Shown here: positions 41,847-49,983 of the stretch, piece by piece
Numbering within the stretch: the stretch's first letter is position 1
Layout of the letters: each line of letters begins with the position of its first letter
Source of the DNA: Amycolatopsis azurea DSM 43854
Lineage (GTDB): Bacteria; Actinomycetota; Actinomycetes; Mycobacteriales; Pseudonocardiaceae
Direction: 5' to 3'
Assembly (NCBI RefSeq): GCF_001995215.1
Contig: NZ_MUXN01000024.1
Coordinates: forward strand, 404,047 to 468,046
Length of the DNA stretch: 64,000 nucleotides
Position numbers and translations under genes: made by a program
The notes under the pieces: model-generated
What the model saw: the letters and a program-made list of their open reading frames with translations, nothing else
Database searches by the model: none
What the model was told of the DNA's origin: nothing

Positions 41847-42371
41847 GTGAGAACTCTGACTTCGCGCGTCCGGGCGGGCGTGCTCCTGATCGGCCTCGGC
41901 ACGACCCTCGCGGCGTGCCGGGGCGGACTTCCGGTGCTGTCGGCCGACCCTCCGCCCACGACGTCGACGTCGTACTCCGCTCCCCCGGTTCAGACCCACA
42001 CCCTGACCGTCACGCCCCCGGCGCCTCCCTCGACGTCCGCGCGCGGCCTCGAACCCGCCGCGATCGACCGGGTCTTCCAGGTCTACATGAACGGGCTCGC
42101 CAATCACGACATGACCGCGTTGCGCAGCGGGACCTGCCCGCGACTGCGGGAGACCCTGCTCGGGTTCGAACTCCACGGGCATTACGTCGAGCGCTGGCAG
42201 ATGCTGCCCTACTCCGTCCCACCCGGATACGAGTTCGTCACCGTGCAGGCCACGGTCACCCAGCGGAACGCTCGGACCGGCAAACTGGCGGGCGACGTCG
42301 TCTACTCCTGGTACGTCGAGCGGAACGAGGACACGAACTACTACGTTTGCGGCTGGCTCGACTACAAGTGA
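41847..42371 (+). CDS. Small secreted lipoprotein
   Basis: A 174-aa protein with a lipoprotein signal (RVRAGVLLIGLGTTLAAC; modified Cys24), a Thr/Pro/Ser-rich linker (residues 33-65) and a conserved-looking NTF2/Mce-associated type domain from about 70 (DRVFQVYMNGLANHDMTALRSGTCPRL to YVCGWLDYK). Cys97 and Cys169 could pair. GTG 41847 follows TAACGT by seven bases, so it is probably leaderless. No function is known. Confidence 0.72.
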   Translation: MRTLTSRVRAGVLLIGLGTTLAACRGGLPVLSADPPPTTSTSYSAPPVQTHTLTVTPPAPPSTSARGLEPAAIDRVFQVYMNGLANHDMTALRSGTCPRLRETLLGFELHGHYVERWQMLPYSVPPGYEFVTVQATVTQRNARTGKLAGDVVYSWYVERNEDTNYYVCGWLDYK

Positions 42372-42387
42372 TTCCAGGAGGCCACCG

Positions 42388-43014
42388 GTGAAATCAGTCG
42401 CGCGACTCGTCCGGGACGAGCGGACGGACTTCGCCGCGTTCCTGCGGACGCTCACGCCCGCGCAATGGGACGAGCCGACCTTGTGTCCGGAGTGGACGGT
42501 GCGAGACCTGGTCGTGCACGTCGTCGACTACGACGGCCTGCGCTTCCGTGACCTGATCGCCCAGGCCGTCCGCGGCGGGTTGCGGCTGGACCGGATGAAC
42601 GCGCTCGGCATCGCGCGCGAGCCCGAGCGGACACCGGACGAGCTGGTCGAGAGGATCGAGGCCAACCTCGACCCACGCGGGCTGACAGCCGTGTTCGGCG
42701 GAAGGGTGGGACTGCTCGACAGCCTCGTCCATCAGCAGGACATCCGGCGTCCGCTGGGGCTCCCCCGCGACGTTCCGCCGGAGCGGCTGCGTCACGCCTT
42801 GGCTTTCGCGCGTCACGCCCGGGTGATCAAGGCCGACAAGCGCGCACACGGGCTCCGGCTCGCCCCGGTGGATCTCGACTGGTCGGCCGGGTCCGGCCCC
42901 GAACTCCGCGGTCCCGGCGAGGCGATCCTGATGGCGATCGCCGGCCGGAGCGTCGCTTTGGCCGAGCTTTCCGGACCCGGCGCGGCGATTCTCGCGTCCA
43001 GGCTGGACGGATGA
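42388..43014 (+). CDS. Maleylpyruvate isomerase family (mycothiol-dependent DinB-fold) protein
   Basis: A 208-aa DinB-fold protein of the actinobacterial MDMPI group. The N-terminal helix pair RDERTDFAAFLRTLTPAQWDEPTLCPEWTVRDLVVHVVDYDG carries the metal-binding HVVD signature. A later LVHQQDIRRPLGLPR supplies further ligands. Such enzymes use mycothiol as cofactor in isomerisation or detoxification. GTG 42388 is preceded by AGGAGG. It is convergent with the MFS exporter gene of the OvoA-type locus, eight bases away. Confidence 0.82.
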   Translation: MKSVARLVRDERTDFAAFLRTLTPAQWDEPTLCPEWTVRDLVVHVVDYDGLRFRDLIAQAVRGGLRLDRMNALGIAREPERTPDELVERIEANLDPRGLTAVFGGRVGLLDSLVHQQDIRRPLGLPRDVPPERLRHALAFARHARVIKADKRAHGLRLAPVDLDWSAGSGPELRGPGEAILMAIAGRSVALAELSGPGAAILASRLDG

Positions 43015-43021
43015 AGCGCGG

Positions 43022-44236
43022 TCAGCCCACGGCCGCAACGGGAACGGCCGTGGCGGCCATCCGGCGACGGACCGCGTTGCCGAGCAACAGCTGTCCGACG
43101 GCCGCGGCCAGGCACAGTCCGAAGCAGACGGTCCACAACACGGGTGCGCCCAAGACCAGCAGCTGGGTGCCGCCGAGCGGGGCGACGAACGCGGCGAGGC
43201 CCGCCGCCGTGCCGTAGGCGCCGTTGTACCGGCCGCGCAGATGCGGCGGGGCGAGCTCGGCCACGATCGCGACGCCCACCGACTGGATCACGATCTCGCC
43301 GAGGGTCCAGAACACCGCACACGCCGCGTACGCCGGTGTCGTCGACGCGAAGGCCGTGGCCCCGAAACCCAAGCCCGTCAACAGGATCCCGAACGTGAGC
43401 ACCCGCGACGGATCCCAACGGCCCAGTCGATGCCCCACCAGTGGCTGCACGACCACGATGACGATCCCGTTGACCGCCATCACCAGGCCGTACCCCGCCG
43501 GCGAAAGACCGTCCTCCCGCATCGCGAGCGGCAACGTGGCCAGGCTCTGCAGGAACACGAACGCGACCACCAGCGAGACCAGCATCAGCCCGGCCATGAC
43601 CCGGTCGCGCAGGACGACGGTGAAGCCACCCCGTTCGCGGGGCCCGGCTCCGCCGCGGGTCTCCGGCACCGCGCGCCAGACCAGCAGGCCGAACAGCACA
43701 CACGTCGCCGCGTCCACCCAGAACAGCGTCGTGAAGCCGGCCCTGGCCAACGTGCCGCCCAGCACCATGGCGACCGAGAACCCGAGGTTGATCGCCCACA
43801 GCAGCAGCCCGAACGCCCGCGTGCGGTCGGCGCCGGGCACCAGATCCGCCACGATCGACTGGGTGGCCGGACGGAACACGTCGAGCGCCAGCCCGAGCAG
43901 CAGCGCGGCGACCGCGATCAGTTCGAGGCTTTCGACGTAACCCAGCACCAGCATGATCGCACCGGTCGCGAGCATGCCTCCGGTCAGCGTGGCCCGCCTG
44001 CCGATGCGGTCGGCCAGCATGCCGCCGATCAGCTGGGAGAACACCTGCCCGATGCCGAGCAGCGCCAGCACGGTTCCCGCCGTGGCCACCGAAAGACCGC
44101 GATCGCTGGTCAGGTAGAGCGCCAGGAACGGCAGGACCATCGTGCCCAGCCGGTTGACGAGCGTGCCCGTCCACAGCACCCAGAAGGACTTGGGCAGCCC
44201 GCCCAGCCGGGTTCTCAGGAACCCTTGCGCCGTCAT
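43022..44236 (-). CDS. MFS exporter of the OvoA/ATP-grasp locus
   Basis: A 404-aa, 12-helix transporter of the DHA1/MdtH-like type. Motif A reads GGMLADRIGRRATLTGGML. LPKSFWVLWTGTLVNRLGTMVLPFLALYL is the first helix, and the second half begins near VVLRDRVMAGLMLVSLVV. ATG 44236 overlaps the ATP-grasp stop by ATGA, so ligase and exporter are coupled. Its place in the locus suggests that it exports the product of the ligase and the OvoA-type enzyme. Confidence 0.87.
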   Translation of the reverse strand: MTAQGFLRTRLGGLPKSFWVLWTGTLVNRLGTMVLPFLALYLTSDRGLSVATAGTVLALLGIGQVFSQLIGGMLADRIGRRATLTGGMLATGAIMLVLGYVESLELIAVAALLLGLALDVFRPATQSIVADLVPGADRTRAFGLLLWAINLGFSVAMVLGGTLARAGFTTLFWVDAATCVLFGLLVWRAVPETRGGAGPRERGGFTVVLRDRVMAGLMLVSLVVAFVFLQSLATLPLAMREDGLSPAGYGLVMAVNGIVIVVVQPLVGHRLGRWDPSRVLTFGILLTGLGFGATAFASTTPAYAACAVFWTLGEIVIQSVGVAIVAELAPPHLRGRYNGAYGTAAGLAAFVAPLGGTQLLVLGAPVLWTVCFGLCLAAAVGQLLLGNAVRRRMAATAVPVAAVG

Positions 44237-45510
44237 GATTCGAGCTCGTAGCAGCCCACGCCGTCGAGATACCGCAGCGTGCCGAGGTCGCGCAGGACGT
44301 ACTCCTCGATCTCGTGCATGAACGTGACGACCACCGGGAACGTCGTGTCGTCCACGGTGCGGCGCAACGGCTTCCCCGGCTGCGTCAGGACGAACATCTC
44401 GTGAAAGCTCTCCAGCCGCTCGATCTCGTCGAGCACCGTGTACCGGCGGAGCGTGCCTTCGACCGGGGAGAGCAGCGCGGACCAGGCGTAGTGCCGCCGG
44501 ATCCGGTAGTCCTCGCCCCACCGCTCGCGGAACCTCTCCGGACGCAGCACCGCGTCGGCCATCCAGTCCAGCTGGGACTCGCCGATCGCGAGGCGGGCCA
44601 GATGCGGCAGGTCGCCGCCCGAAAGGCGCGACCCCACCTCGATCAGCCGTGGTCCCCGCGGCGTCAGCTTGATCTCGACGTGCGCCGCGCCGTGCCGGAT
44701 GCCCACCGCGTCGAGCACCGCGAAGGCGTACTCCACCAGTTCGTCGTGACCTGGCGCCCGCCGCGGCACGATCCGGCAGGCGCCGAGCAGGTCGGACACC
44801 CCGTTGACGGCGAAGCGGGAGGTCTGCCAGATGTCGCACACCTGATGCAGGCCGTCCATGCTCACCGTGTTGACCATGTACTCGGTGCCGGCGAGATACT
44901 CCTGCGCGATGACGGTGTCGTTGTCCTCGGAGAACACGTTCTGGCGGCCGGTGATCGCCCGCAGCGCCGCCACCGACTGCTCCGGAGTGTCGCAAAAGGA
45001 CACACCGTCGCCGCCCGCGCTGCGGTTCGGTTTGACGACGATCCGCCCGCCCGTCTTCCGATGCCACGCGGCGAGTTCGGCTTCGTCCGCGGTCAGCAGT
45101 TGCCGGGCGCCTTCGAGTCCCGCGGCGGCCACGGCTTCGCCCATGGCGGACTTGTCCCGCCTGGCCAGGGAGAGCGCGGTGCCGTTCGTCGGCACCCCCA
45201 GCGCCTCGCTGAGTTCGTCGGTGAACGCGACGGCGTATTCGCCGCCGGCCACGACCGCGACCGGCCGGTGTGCGGCCAGTGCGTCCAGCGTCTTCCCGAG
45301 ATCGCCGTCGTGGACGATGTTCTCGCGGTAGTTGCTCATGGTCGGCGAGGACTTCCGGTACTGACCTGGCGCGTCGGGGGCGCTCTGCACGCGCACGCAC
45401 TCCGCACCCAGCGCCAGGAACGTCGGCGCGATGTGGCGGGCGGTCTGCGGCAACCCGTGGTCAGCCGTTTCGTAGGTGTCCACGAGCACGACACAGGGCT
45501 TCGTCGACAA
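44233..45510 (-). CDS. ATP-grasp amino-acid/peptide ligase (BacD-like)
   Basis: A 425-aa enzyme that would join a carboxylate to an amine through an acyl phosphate. An N-terminal Rossmann-like domain (KPCVVLVDTYE) is followed by the ATP-grasp fold. The ATP-binding lysine and glycine-rich loop are at VVKPNRSAGGDGVSF (Lys160). Metal ligands are Glu279 (HVEIKLT) and Glu291 in LIEVGSRLSGGDLPHL, the latter as in BacD-type L-amino-acid ligases. Start is TTG 45510 with GAGGTG five bases upstream. It is divergent from the 20-aa reading frame and the OvoA-type gene, and overlaps the exporter. The amine acceptor is unknown. Confidence 0.87.
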   Translation of the reverse strand: MSTKPCVVLVDTYETADHGLPQTARHIAPTFLALGAECVRVQSAPDAPGQYRKSSPTMSNYRENIVHDGDLGKTLDALAAHRPVAVVAGGEYAVAFTDELSEALGVPTNGTALSLARRDKSAMGEAVAAAGLEGARQLLTADEAELAAWHRKTGGRIVVKPNRSAGGDGVSFCDTPEQSVAALRAITGRQNVFSEDNDTVIAQEYLAGTEYMVNTVSMDGLHQVCDIWQTSRFAVNGVSDLLGACRIVPRRAPGHDELVEYAFAVLDAVGIRHGAAHVEIKLTPRGPRLIEVGSRLSGGDLPHLARLAIGESQLDWMADAVLRPERFRERWGEDYRIRRHYAWSALLSPVEGTLRRYTVLDEIERLESFHEMFVLTQPGKPLRRTVDDTTFPVVVTFMHEIEEYVLRDLGTLRYLDGVGCYELES

Positions 45511-45639
45511 GGGTTCACCTCTCAACCGATGGATCGGAACACCGACGGTCGCATCCGCCGCGATCACCGGCATCTCCGCGCTTGCGCTCTCGCGGCGGAC
45601 ATCTTCAGACGAGCGATTCACGGCACGAAAGGAGAGGAA

Positions 45640-45702
45640 ATGACCTTTTCGAAGATGCGACGGTTTCCGGCACCCGCCCCCAGTGCCCCAGAACTGAAGT
45701 GA
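45640..45702 (+). CDS. 20-aa peptide directly before the OvoA-type gene
   Basis: ATG 45640 is preceded by AAAGGAGAGGA at near-ideal spacing, one of the best ribosome binding sites in the window. The product is MTFSKMRRFPAPAPSAPELK. Its TGA stop lies inside the OvoA ribosome binding site (TGAGG), seven bases before the OvoA ATG, so translation is coupled. It has no Cys or His, so it is not a His/Cys attenuator. The basic, phenylalanine-bearing front and the Pro/Ala-rich tail could be a precursor or leader peptide for the neighbouring enzymes, or a translation enhancer. Confidence 0.55.
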   Translation: MTFSKMRRFPAPAPSAPELK

Positions 45703-45708
45703 GGTCAC

Positions 45709-47979
45709 ATGACGTCGACGGTCACCATGGAACCTTGGGAGAGAAACGCGGTAAAGCACGCCGACGAACGGCTGAACGGAGCCCGCGATCCTCAGTGGTG
45801 GTACACCGGGGTCCGCCCCGAACCCGGCCGCTGCCCCGGGGTTGCCGAATCCGGGGAGATCCGGTCCTTGCCGTTGCCCGACCTCTCCGTCTGCAGCCGC
45901 GAAGAGGTGCTGGACTACTTCGACAACGCGTGGACACTGCACGAGGTGCTGTTCGCCGGGCTGAAAGGCGCGGAGGCGTTCTACCGTCCGCCGGACCACA
46001 ACCTGCGGCACCCGATGGTCTTCTACTACGGCCACACGACCGCGCTTTACGTCAACAAGCTCCGGGTCTCCGGGCTGCTGGACGCGCCGATCGACGCCTA
46101 CCTCGAACACGTCCTGGAAATGGGCGTCGACGAGAACTCGTGGGACGACATGTCGAAGAACGACATGGTCTGGCCGTCGGTTTCGGAGGTGAAGGACTAC
46201 CGCGCCGAGGTGTACCGGACGGTCGTCGGCATCATCGAGACCACGCCGTTCGCCCCGGACCTCGGGCGCCCGGTCACGATGGACGACCAGGCCTGGGCAC
46301 TCCTGCTGGCCATCGAGCACGACCGTATCCACTTGGAGACCAGTTCGGTGCTGATCCGCGAGATGCGGTCGAACCTGGTCGAACGGCCGGCCGCGTGGCC
46401 CGCTCCGTCGCCGCTGCGCCGCACCACCGAGACCGGTAAGCCCGAACCCGGTTCCGTGCCCGCCAACGGCACCGTCACCGTGCCTGGGCGCACGGCGCGG
46501 CTGGGCAAGCCGCTGTCCTTCCCGTCCTATGGCTGGGACAGCGCGTACGGCTCACGCCGCCGGGAACTGCCGGACTTCGAAGCGGCCCGATGTCTGGTGA
46601 GCAACGGCGAATTCCATGCCTTCGTCGCCGACGGCGGCTACCGGCGGCCGGAGCTGTGGTCGGCGGAAGGCGAGGCCTGGCGCCGCTTCCGCAACACCAA
46701 ATGGCCGCGGTTCTGGGTGCCGACCGGACCGACCGGGCTCCACGCGTTCCGGCTCCGCACGCTGTTCGACGAGATCGACATGCCGTGGGACTGGCCGGTG
46801 GTGGTGAACTTCCACGAGGCCAAGGCCTTCGCCGCCTGGCGGTCCGAAAAGGAGGGGCGGGACTACCGGCTGCCGACCGAAGCGGAGTACTTCCTGCTGC
46901 GCGATCTTCCGGAACGTCCGGGTGTCGCGGACGACGTCGTCATGCGGCTCGACGGCGCGCAACTGCGCGAGGAAGGCATCAACCTCGGCCTCGCCTGGGG
47001 TTCTGAGGGCCCTGTCGACCACTCGCCGACGACGTCGCAGGGTCTGCACGACGCCGGCGGCAACCTCTGGGCGTGGAGCGAAGACACCTTCAACCCGCTC
47101 GAAGGCTTCACCCCGCATCCTTACTACGAGGATTTCTCGGTGCCGAGTTTCGGCGGCCAGCATGCGCTGATCCTCGGGGGCGCCTACATCAGCAGCGGCG
47201 AACTGGGCAGTATCTGGGCGCGGCACTTCTACCGGCCGCACTTCCTGCAGCAGGCGGGAATCCGGCTGGTCGTCGCGCCGGAGTCCACTGTGGACGGAGC
47301 CGCTCGCGCGGAGCTCGACCGGGCGCTGCTCGGCCAGTACGGCACGGCAGAGCAGGCCTTCGGCGGAACCGGACATCCACTGGCCGCGACCGCGGGGCAT
47401 CCGGACCGGCTGGCCAGGAGGTTCGTCGAGGCCGCCGACGAGGCCGGGATCGAGCTGCGCCGGGTCGCCGACCTCGCCACCGCGACGGGCGGACTGGCGT
47501 TCTCGCTGGCCGGGCGGCCGATCGAGGTCGTCGGCCTGGACGACCGGCCGATGTTCGTCGCGGCGGCCGACCGGCTGGCCGAAGGCTGGGACGTCGGTTA
47601 CCAGGTGCCGGGACGCGGGGAACTGCACGCGCGGCGACCGTCGATCGCGCCGGGCGGCAGCGTGTCCTTCACTCTCGCCGAGTCCGGCAGGCCACCCGCC
47701 GCGCTGGGCACCTTCGACGGCGTCGTCGTGGCGGACGCCTTCGACCGGCTCGGCGGCGTGGCGGGGCATCTGCGCCCGCTCGTCGGCTCGGAGAACTTCC
47801 TGCGTGCCGGAGGATTGCTGCTCGTGGCGCTCCCCCGGGCGTCGGCGGCCGAGCTCGCGAACGTCCTCGGCGAGGCGTTCGAGCAGCTGTCGGAAAGCAC
47901 GGAACCGAGCTTGACCGGGGTCGACGGCCGCCGGTACGAGATCACGGACCTGGAGGTCTCCATCTGGCGCAAACGCTGA
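45709..47979 (+). CDS. ovoA: OvoA-type non-haem iron sulfoxide synthase with degenerate methyltransferase domain
   Basis: A 756-aa protein. A DinB-like domain (about 60-225) supplies the iron ligands His109 (FYYGHTTALYVNKL), His204 and His208 (AIEHDRIHLET); GVDENSWDDMS is an OvoA hallmark. A formylglycine-enzyme-like domain follows (about 280-525, with RLPTEAEYF, GGNLWAWSED and AGIRLVVAPE). Residues 560-756 correspond to the OvoA methyltransferase. OvoA joins cysteine sulfur to histidine C5 with O2. In the SAM site, the expected DxGCAxG reads DLATATG (588-594), so methylation may be lost or altered. ATG 45709 has GAGG upstream, inside the stop of the 20-aa frame. The eventual product is unknown. 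Confidence 0.88.
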   Translation: MTSTVTMEPWERNAVKHADERLNGARDPQWWYTGVRPEPGRCPGVAESGEIRSLPLPDLSVCSREEVLDYFDNAWTLHEVLFAGLKGAEAFYRPPDHNLRHPMVFYYGHTTALYVNKLRVSGLLDAPIDAYLEHVLEMGVDENSWDDMSKNDMVWPSVSEVKDYRAEVYRTVVGIIETTPFAPDLGRPVTMDDQAWALLLAIEHDRIHLETSSVLIREMRSNLVERPAAWPAPSPLRRTTETGKPEPGSVPANGTVTVPGRTARLGKPLSFPSYGWDSAYGSRRRELPDFEAARCLVSNGEFHAFVADGGYRRPELWSAEGEAWRRFRNTKWPRFWVPTGPTGLHAFRLRTLFDEIDMPWDWPVVVNFHEAKAFAAWRSEKEGRDYRLPTEAEYFLLRDLPERPGVADDVVMRLDGAQLREEGINLGLAWGSEGPVDHSPTTSQGLHDAGGNLWAWSEDTFNPLEGFTPHPYYEDFSVPSFGGQHALILGGAYISSGELGSIWARHFYRPHFLQQAGIRLVVAPESTVDGAARAELDRALLGQYGTAEQAFGGTGHPLAATAGHPDRLARRFVEAADEAGIELRRVADLATATGGLAFSLAGRPIEVVGLDDRPMFVAAADRLAEGWDVGYQVPGRGELHARRPSIAPGGSVSFTLAESGRPPAALGTFDGVVVADAFDRLGGVAGHLRPLVGSENFLRAGGLLLVALPRASAAELANVLGEAFEQLSESTEPSLTGVDGRRYEITDLEVSIWRKR

Positions 47980-48016
47980 CCCCACGTGGCCAGCGCACCG
48001 AAGGCGACGTTCACCA

Positions 48017-48071
48017 GTCCGTGAAGGCCTCCTTGAGGGACCCTGGGTCCCTCAAGGAGGCCTTCACGGAC
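48017..48071. terminator. Perfect 27-bp-arm palindrome between convergent genes, family A
   Basis: Arms 48017-48043 and 48045-48071 are exact reverse complements around a single T. The arm begins GTCCGTGAAGGCCTCCTTGA. It sits between the OvoA-type gene and the SDR gene, four bases from the SDR stop, as expected of a bidirectional terminator. Confidence 0.87.
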
Positions 48072-48074
48072 AGC

Positions 48075-48914
48075 TCAGAGGGCGGTGGAGCGGCTCAAGG
48101 ACTCCCAAGCGGCCAGCTCCGCCGCCCTTGCTTCGTGCGAACCCCGGATTCCGTCGACGGCGTCGTCCCCGAGGGCGAGCCGCAGCGGCGGGTTGTCGCT
48201 GTCGAGCGCCTTCAGGATCGCGGCCGCCGCCTTCGCCGGATCGCCGGGCTGGGAACCGTCCATCCCCTCGACGAAATCCCGGATGGCACCCGTGGATTCC
48301 CGGTAGGCGTCGATCACCCGCGAGCGCTGCAACCGGCTGCCGCCGAACTCGGTCCGGAAAGCGCCGGGCTCCACGATCAGCACCTTCACACCGAAAGGCG
48401 CGACCTCGGCGGCGAGGGCTTCCGACATCGCTTCCAAGGCGAACTTCGCCGAGCAGTAGGCCCCGAATCCGGGCGGGCTCTGCTGTCCACCCATCGAACT
48501 CATCTGCACGATCGCCCCGCTGCCCTGCTCTCGAAGGTGCGGCAGGACGGCCTTCGTCACCTCGACGGCACCGAAGAACATCACGTCCATCAGCGACCGC
48601 AGGTCGGACATGCTCAGTTCCTCGACCGCGCCGACCGAGCCGTGACCGGCGTTGTTGACCACGACGTCGATCCGGCCGAACTCGGCGAGAGTGGCCTGGA
48701 CGGCGGCCTCGACCTGAGCGGGGTCGGTGACGTCGAGCGCCGCGGTGCGCACCCGGCCCTGTCCGAGTTCCTCCAATTCGGAGAGGGTTTCCGGACGGCG
48801 AGCCGTGGCCATCACGCGATCACCGGCGTCGAGCGCGGCCAGGACGAGGTGCCTGCCGAACCCGGACGAGCAGCCGGTGATCAGCCAGACGCGGCCCTCG
48901 GTTTCCTTCGTCAT
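48075..48914 (-). CDS. Short-chain dehydrogenase/reductase
   Basis: A 279-aa classical SDR. The cofactor motif is TGCSSGFG near residue 13, NNAG follows at VVNNAGHGS, and the catalytic Ser-Tyr-Lys are in QMSSMGG and YCSAKFALE. Arg37-38 after the second strand (ATARRPE) suggest NADP(H). ATG 48914 follows GGAGGAAAC. It is divergent from a LysR gene 97 bp away, a common regulator-target arrangement. Confidence 0.92.
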   Translation of the reverse strand: MTKETEGRVWLITGCSSGFGRHLVLAALDAGDRVMATARRPETLSELEELGQGRVRTAALDVTDPAQVEAAVQATLAEFGRIDVVVNNAGHGSVGAVEELSMSDLRSLMDVMFFGAVEVTKAVLPHLREQGSGAIVQMSSMGGQQSPPGFGAYCSAKFALEAMSEALAAEVAPFGVKVLIVEPGAFRTEFGGSRLQRSRVIDAYRESTGAIRDFVEGMDGSQPGDPAKAAAAILKALDSDNPPLRLALGDDAVDGIRGSHEARAAELAAWESLSRSTAL

Positions 48915-49010
48915 TCCTGTTTCCTCCAGTGAAGTTCCTGCCACCCATCCTGTGGAGATCGCGCTTTGCCCGCCAACACCGGCTTCCTGGTGCGGCTACA
49001 GTCAGAGCCT

Positions 49011-49913
49011 GTGACCCCTGAGCTACGGCAGCTGCGCTACTTCGTCGCCGTCGCCGAGGACGCGAGCTTCACCAAGGCCGCGCGCCGCCTGCACATCGCC
49101 CAGCAGTCGCTCTCCCAGCAGATCACCGTCCTGGAACGGGTTCTCGGCGCGCGCCTGCTGCGGCGCGACAGCCGCGGGACGCGGCTCACCGAGATCGGTG
49201 CGCTGTTCCTGCCGGAGGCCCGCGCCGTCCTGGCGCGCAACGACGAGGCGCTTTCGGCACTGGACCGGGCGGTGCGCGGCGAGATCGGCACCCTCCACCT
49301 CGGTTTCCTCACCACCACGGCCAACTACTTGCTCCCGCCGGTGGTGCGCGCGGTCCGCGACCGTCTGCCCGACCTCACCCTGACCACCGACGACACCCAG
49401 ATCGCGCCGCTCGTCGCCGGGCTCACCGACGGGCGCTACGACCTGATCTTCACGCGGCCTCCGCTGGTCGACGGCTTCGAGACCCGCACGCTGATCACCG
49501 AGGAGGTCTGCGCCGTCGTGCCGGAGGGACACCGGCTCGCCACCGAGGCCGGTGTGAAGCTGGCGGACCTGGCCGACGAGCCATGGGTGCTCACGCCGCG
49601 CAGTTCGTGGGAGCCCTGGCATCGGCACTACGACGACGAATTCGAGGCGGCCGGGTTCACCCCGCGCGTCGTCCAGCGGGCGGCGACCGTGCAGGGTCTG
49701 CTCGGCCTGGTCGCCGCCGGCATCGGCGTCACGAGATTGGCGCGGTCTTCGCACAGCCTGCGGCGAAGCGGTGTGGTGTTCGTGCCCCTGGTGGGCGAAA
49801 CCGCCCGGACCGTGGTCGCCTGGGTGCCGGGGAACGACAAGCCCGCGTTGCCCGGCGTTCTCGACATCGTGTCGGAGCTGGCGGCCGGAACCGACCTGAC
49901 GGAAGCGGGCTGA
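49011..49913 (+). CDS. LysR-family transcriptional regulator
   Basis: A 300-aa regulator. Residues 1-60 form the winged HTH (LRQLRYFVAVAEDASFTKAARRLHIAQQSLSQQITVLERVLGARLLRR), and the rest is a periplasmic-binding-protein-like effector domain (LHLGFLTTTANYLLPPVVRAV). GTG 49011 lies eight bases after TACAGT, consistent with a leaderless mRNA. It is divergent from the SDR gene, its likely target. Confidence 0.92.
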   Translation: MTPELRQLRYFVAVAEDASFTKAARRLHIAQQSLSQQITVLERVLGARLLRRDSRGTRLTEIGALFLPEARAVLARNDEALSALDRAVRGEIGTLHLGFLTTTANYLLPPVVRAVRDRLPDLTLTTDDTQIAPLVAGLTDGRYDLIFTRPPLVDGFETRTLITEEVCAVVPEGHRLATEAGVKLADLADEPWVLTPRSSWEPWHRHYDDEFEAAGFTPRVVQRAATVQGLLGLVAAGIGVTRLARSSHSLRRSGVVFVPLVGETARTVVAWVPGNDKPALPGVLDIVSELAAGTDLTEAG

Positions 49914-49983
49914 CCTGGCATCGCCACCGTCACACCACCATGATCACCCGGTCGGGCACCGGCTTCCGTAGAATCCGGTGACG

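Noticed and set aside
42388..43014. Mycothiol-dependent DinB-fold gene as part of the OvoA-type operon
   Set aside because: It is convergent with the exporter gene and has its own AGGAGG. A metabolic link to mycothiol is possible, but operon membership is not supported.
45640..45702. The 20-codon frame as a histidine or cysteine attenuator for the OvoA-type gene
   Set aside because: The peptide has no His or Cys codons and no terminator hairpin lies between it and the OvoA start.
43022..47979. Plain ergothioneine gene cluster (egtABCDE)
   Set aside because: The large protein has OvoA signatures and a C-terminal methyltransferase-like domain, and no EgtA, EgtC, EgtD or EgtE homolog is present.
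43022..47979. Standard ovothiol locus (ovoA plus ovoB)
   Set aside because: No PLP-dependent lyase gene lies nearby, and the methyltransferase SAM motif is degenerate.
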